DNA from: Oscillospiraceae bacterium
GTDB lineage: Bacteria; Bacillota; Clostridia; Oscillospirales; Acutalibacteraceae
Assembly (NCBI GenBank): GCA_009783605.1
Contig: WRDE01000178.1
Span: 1 to 5,223, forward strand
Reading direction: 5' to 3'
DNA length: 5,223 bases
Shown here piece after piece: positions 5,222 through 5,223 of this stretch (the stretch's first letter is position 1; every line of letters begins with the position of its first letter). The notes under the pieces were generated by a model. The model worked only from the letters and a program-made list of their open reading frames with translations, was not told the DNA's origin and did not search any database. The position numbers and the translations under genes were made by a program.

Positions 5222-5223
5222 GA

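Overview
The window reads as a GC-rich chromosomal segment, probably from a Bacillota (Firmicutes) bacterium. The IlvN and LeuD proteins are of the clostridial/Negativicutes type, and the ribosome-binding sites are strong AGGAG-like sequences placed 7-9 nt before the starts. Negativicutes is only a weak guess; no rRNA or other decisive marker is present. No tRNA, rRNA or CRISPR array was seen.

Layout. Positions 1-58 hold the end of a promoter region and a 5' leader. Five genes then run on the + strand: an alpha-oxoamine-synthase-type PLP enzyme (59-1327), a small two-cluster ferredoxin (1332-1532), the acetolactate synthase regulatory subunit ilvN/ilvH (1610-2113), the isopropylmalate isomerase small subunit leuD (2140-2631), and a cyclase-family metal hydrolase (2628-3251) whose start overlaps the end of leuD. 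malQ, a GH77 4-alpha-glucanotransferase, faces this run on the - strand (4775-3255), with only 3 bp between the two stop codons. Beyond malQ lie its promoter and leader, a 7-bp tandem repeat, the C-terminal remnant of an ISAs1-type transposase (about 4886-5116, - strand), and a long nested hairpin at the right edge (5142-5221).

How the genes fit together. ilvN and leuD belong to branched-chain amino acid synthesis, but their catalytic partners (ilvB, leuC) and the usual ilvC/leuA/leuB are not here, so both are detached small subunits within this window. The first two genes are closely spaced and may act together, but the product of the PLP enzyme cannot be read from sequence. The ferredoxin has much lower GC than its neighbours and different cysteine codons, which suggests a separate origin. 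malQ is an unrelated glycogen/maltodextrin gene.

Most notable structure: malQ carries an in-frame tandem pair of perfect 20-bp palindromes (3727-3764) that encodes a repeated AGTxVP hexapeptide just before the catalytic acid. Related TAACTCC repeats sit just upstream of the ribosome-binding sites of both ilvN and malQ. The right-edge hairpin looks like part of a dispersed palindromic element. I found no clear evidence of a complete new system; these repeats and the unusual gene grouping are the leads.
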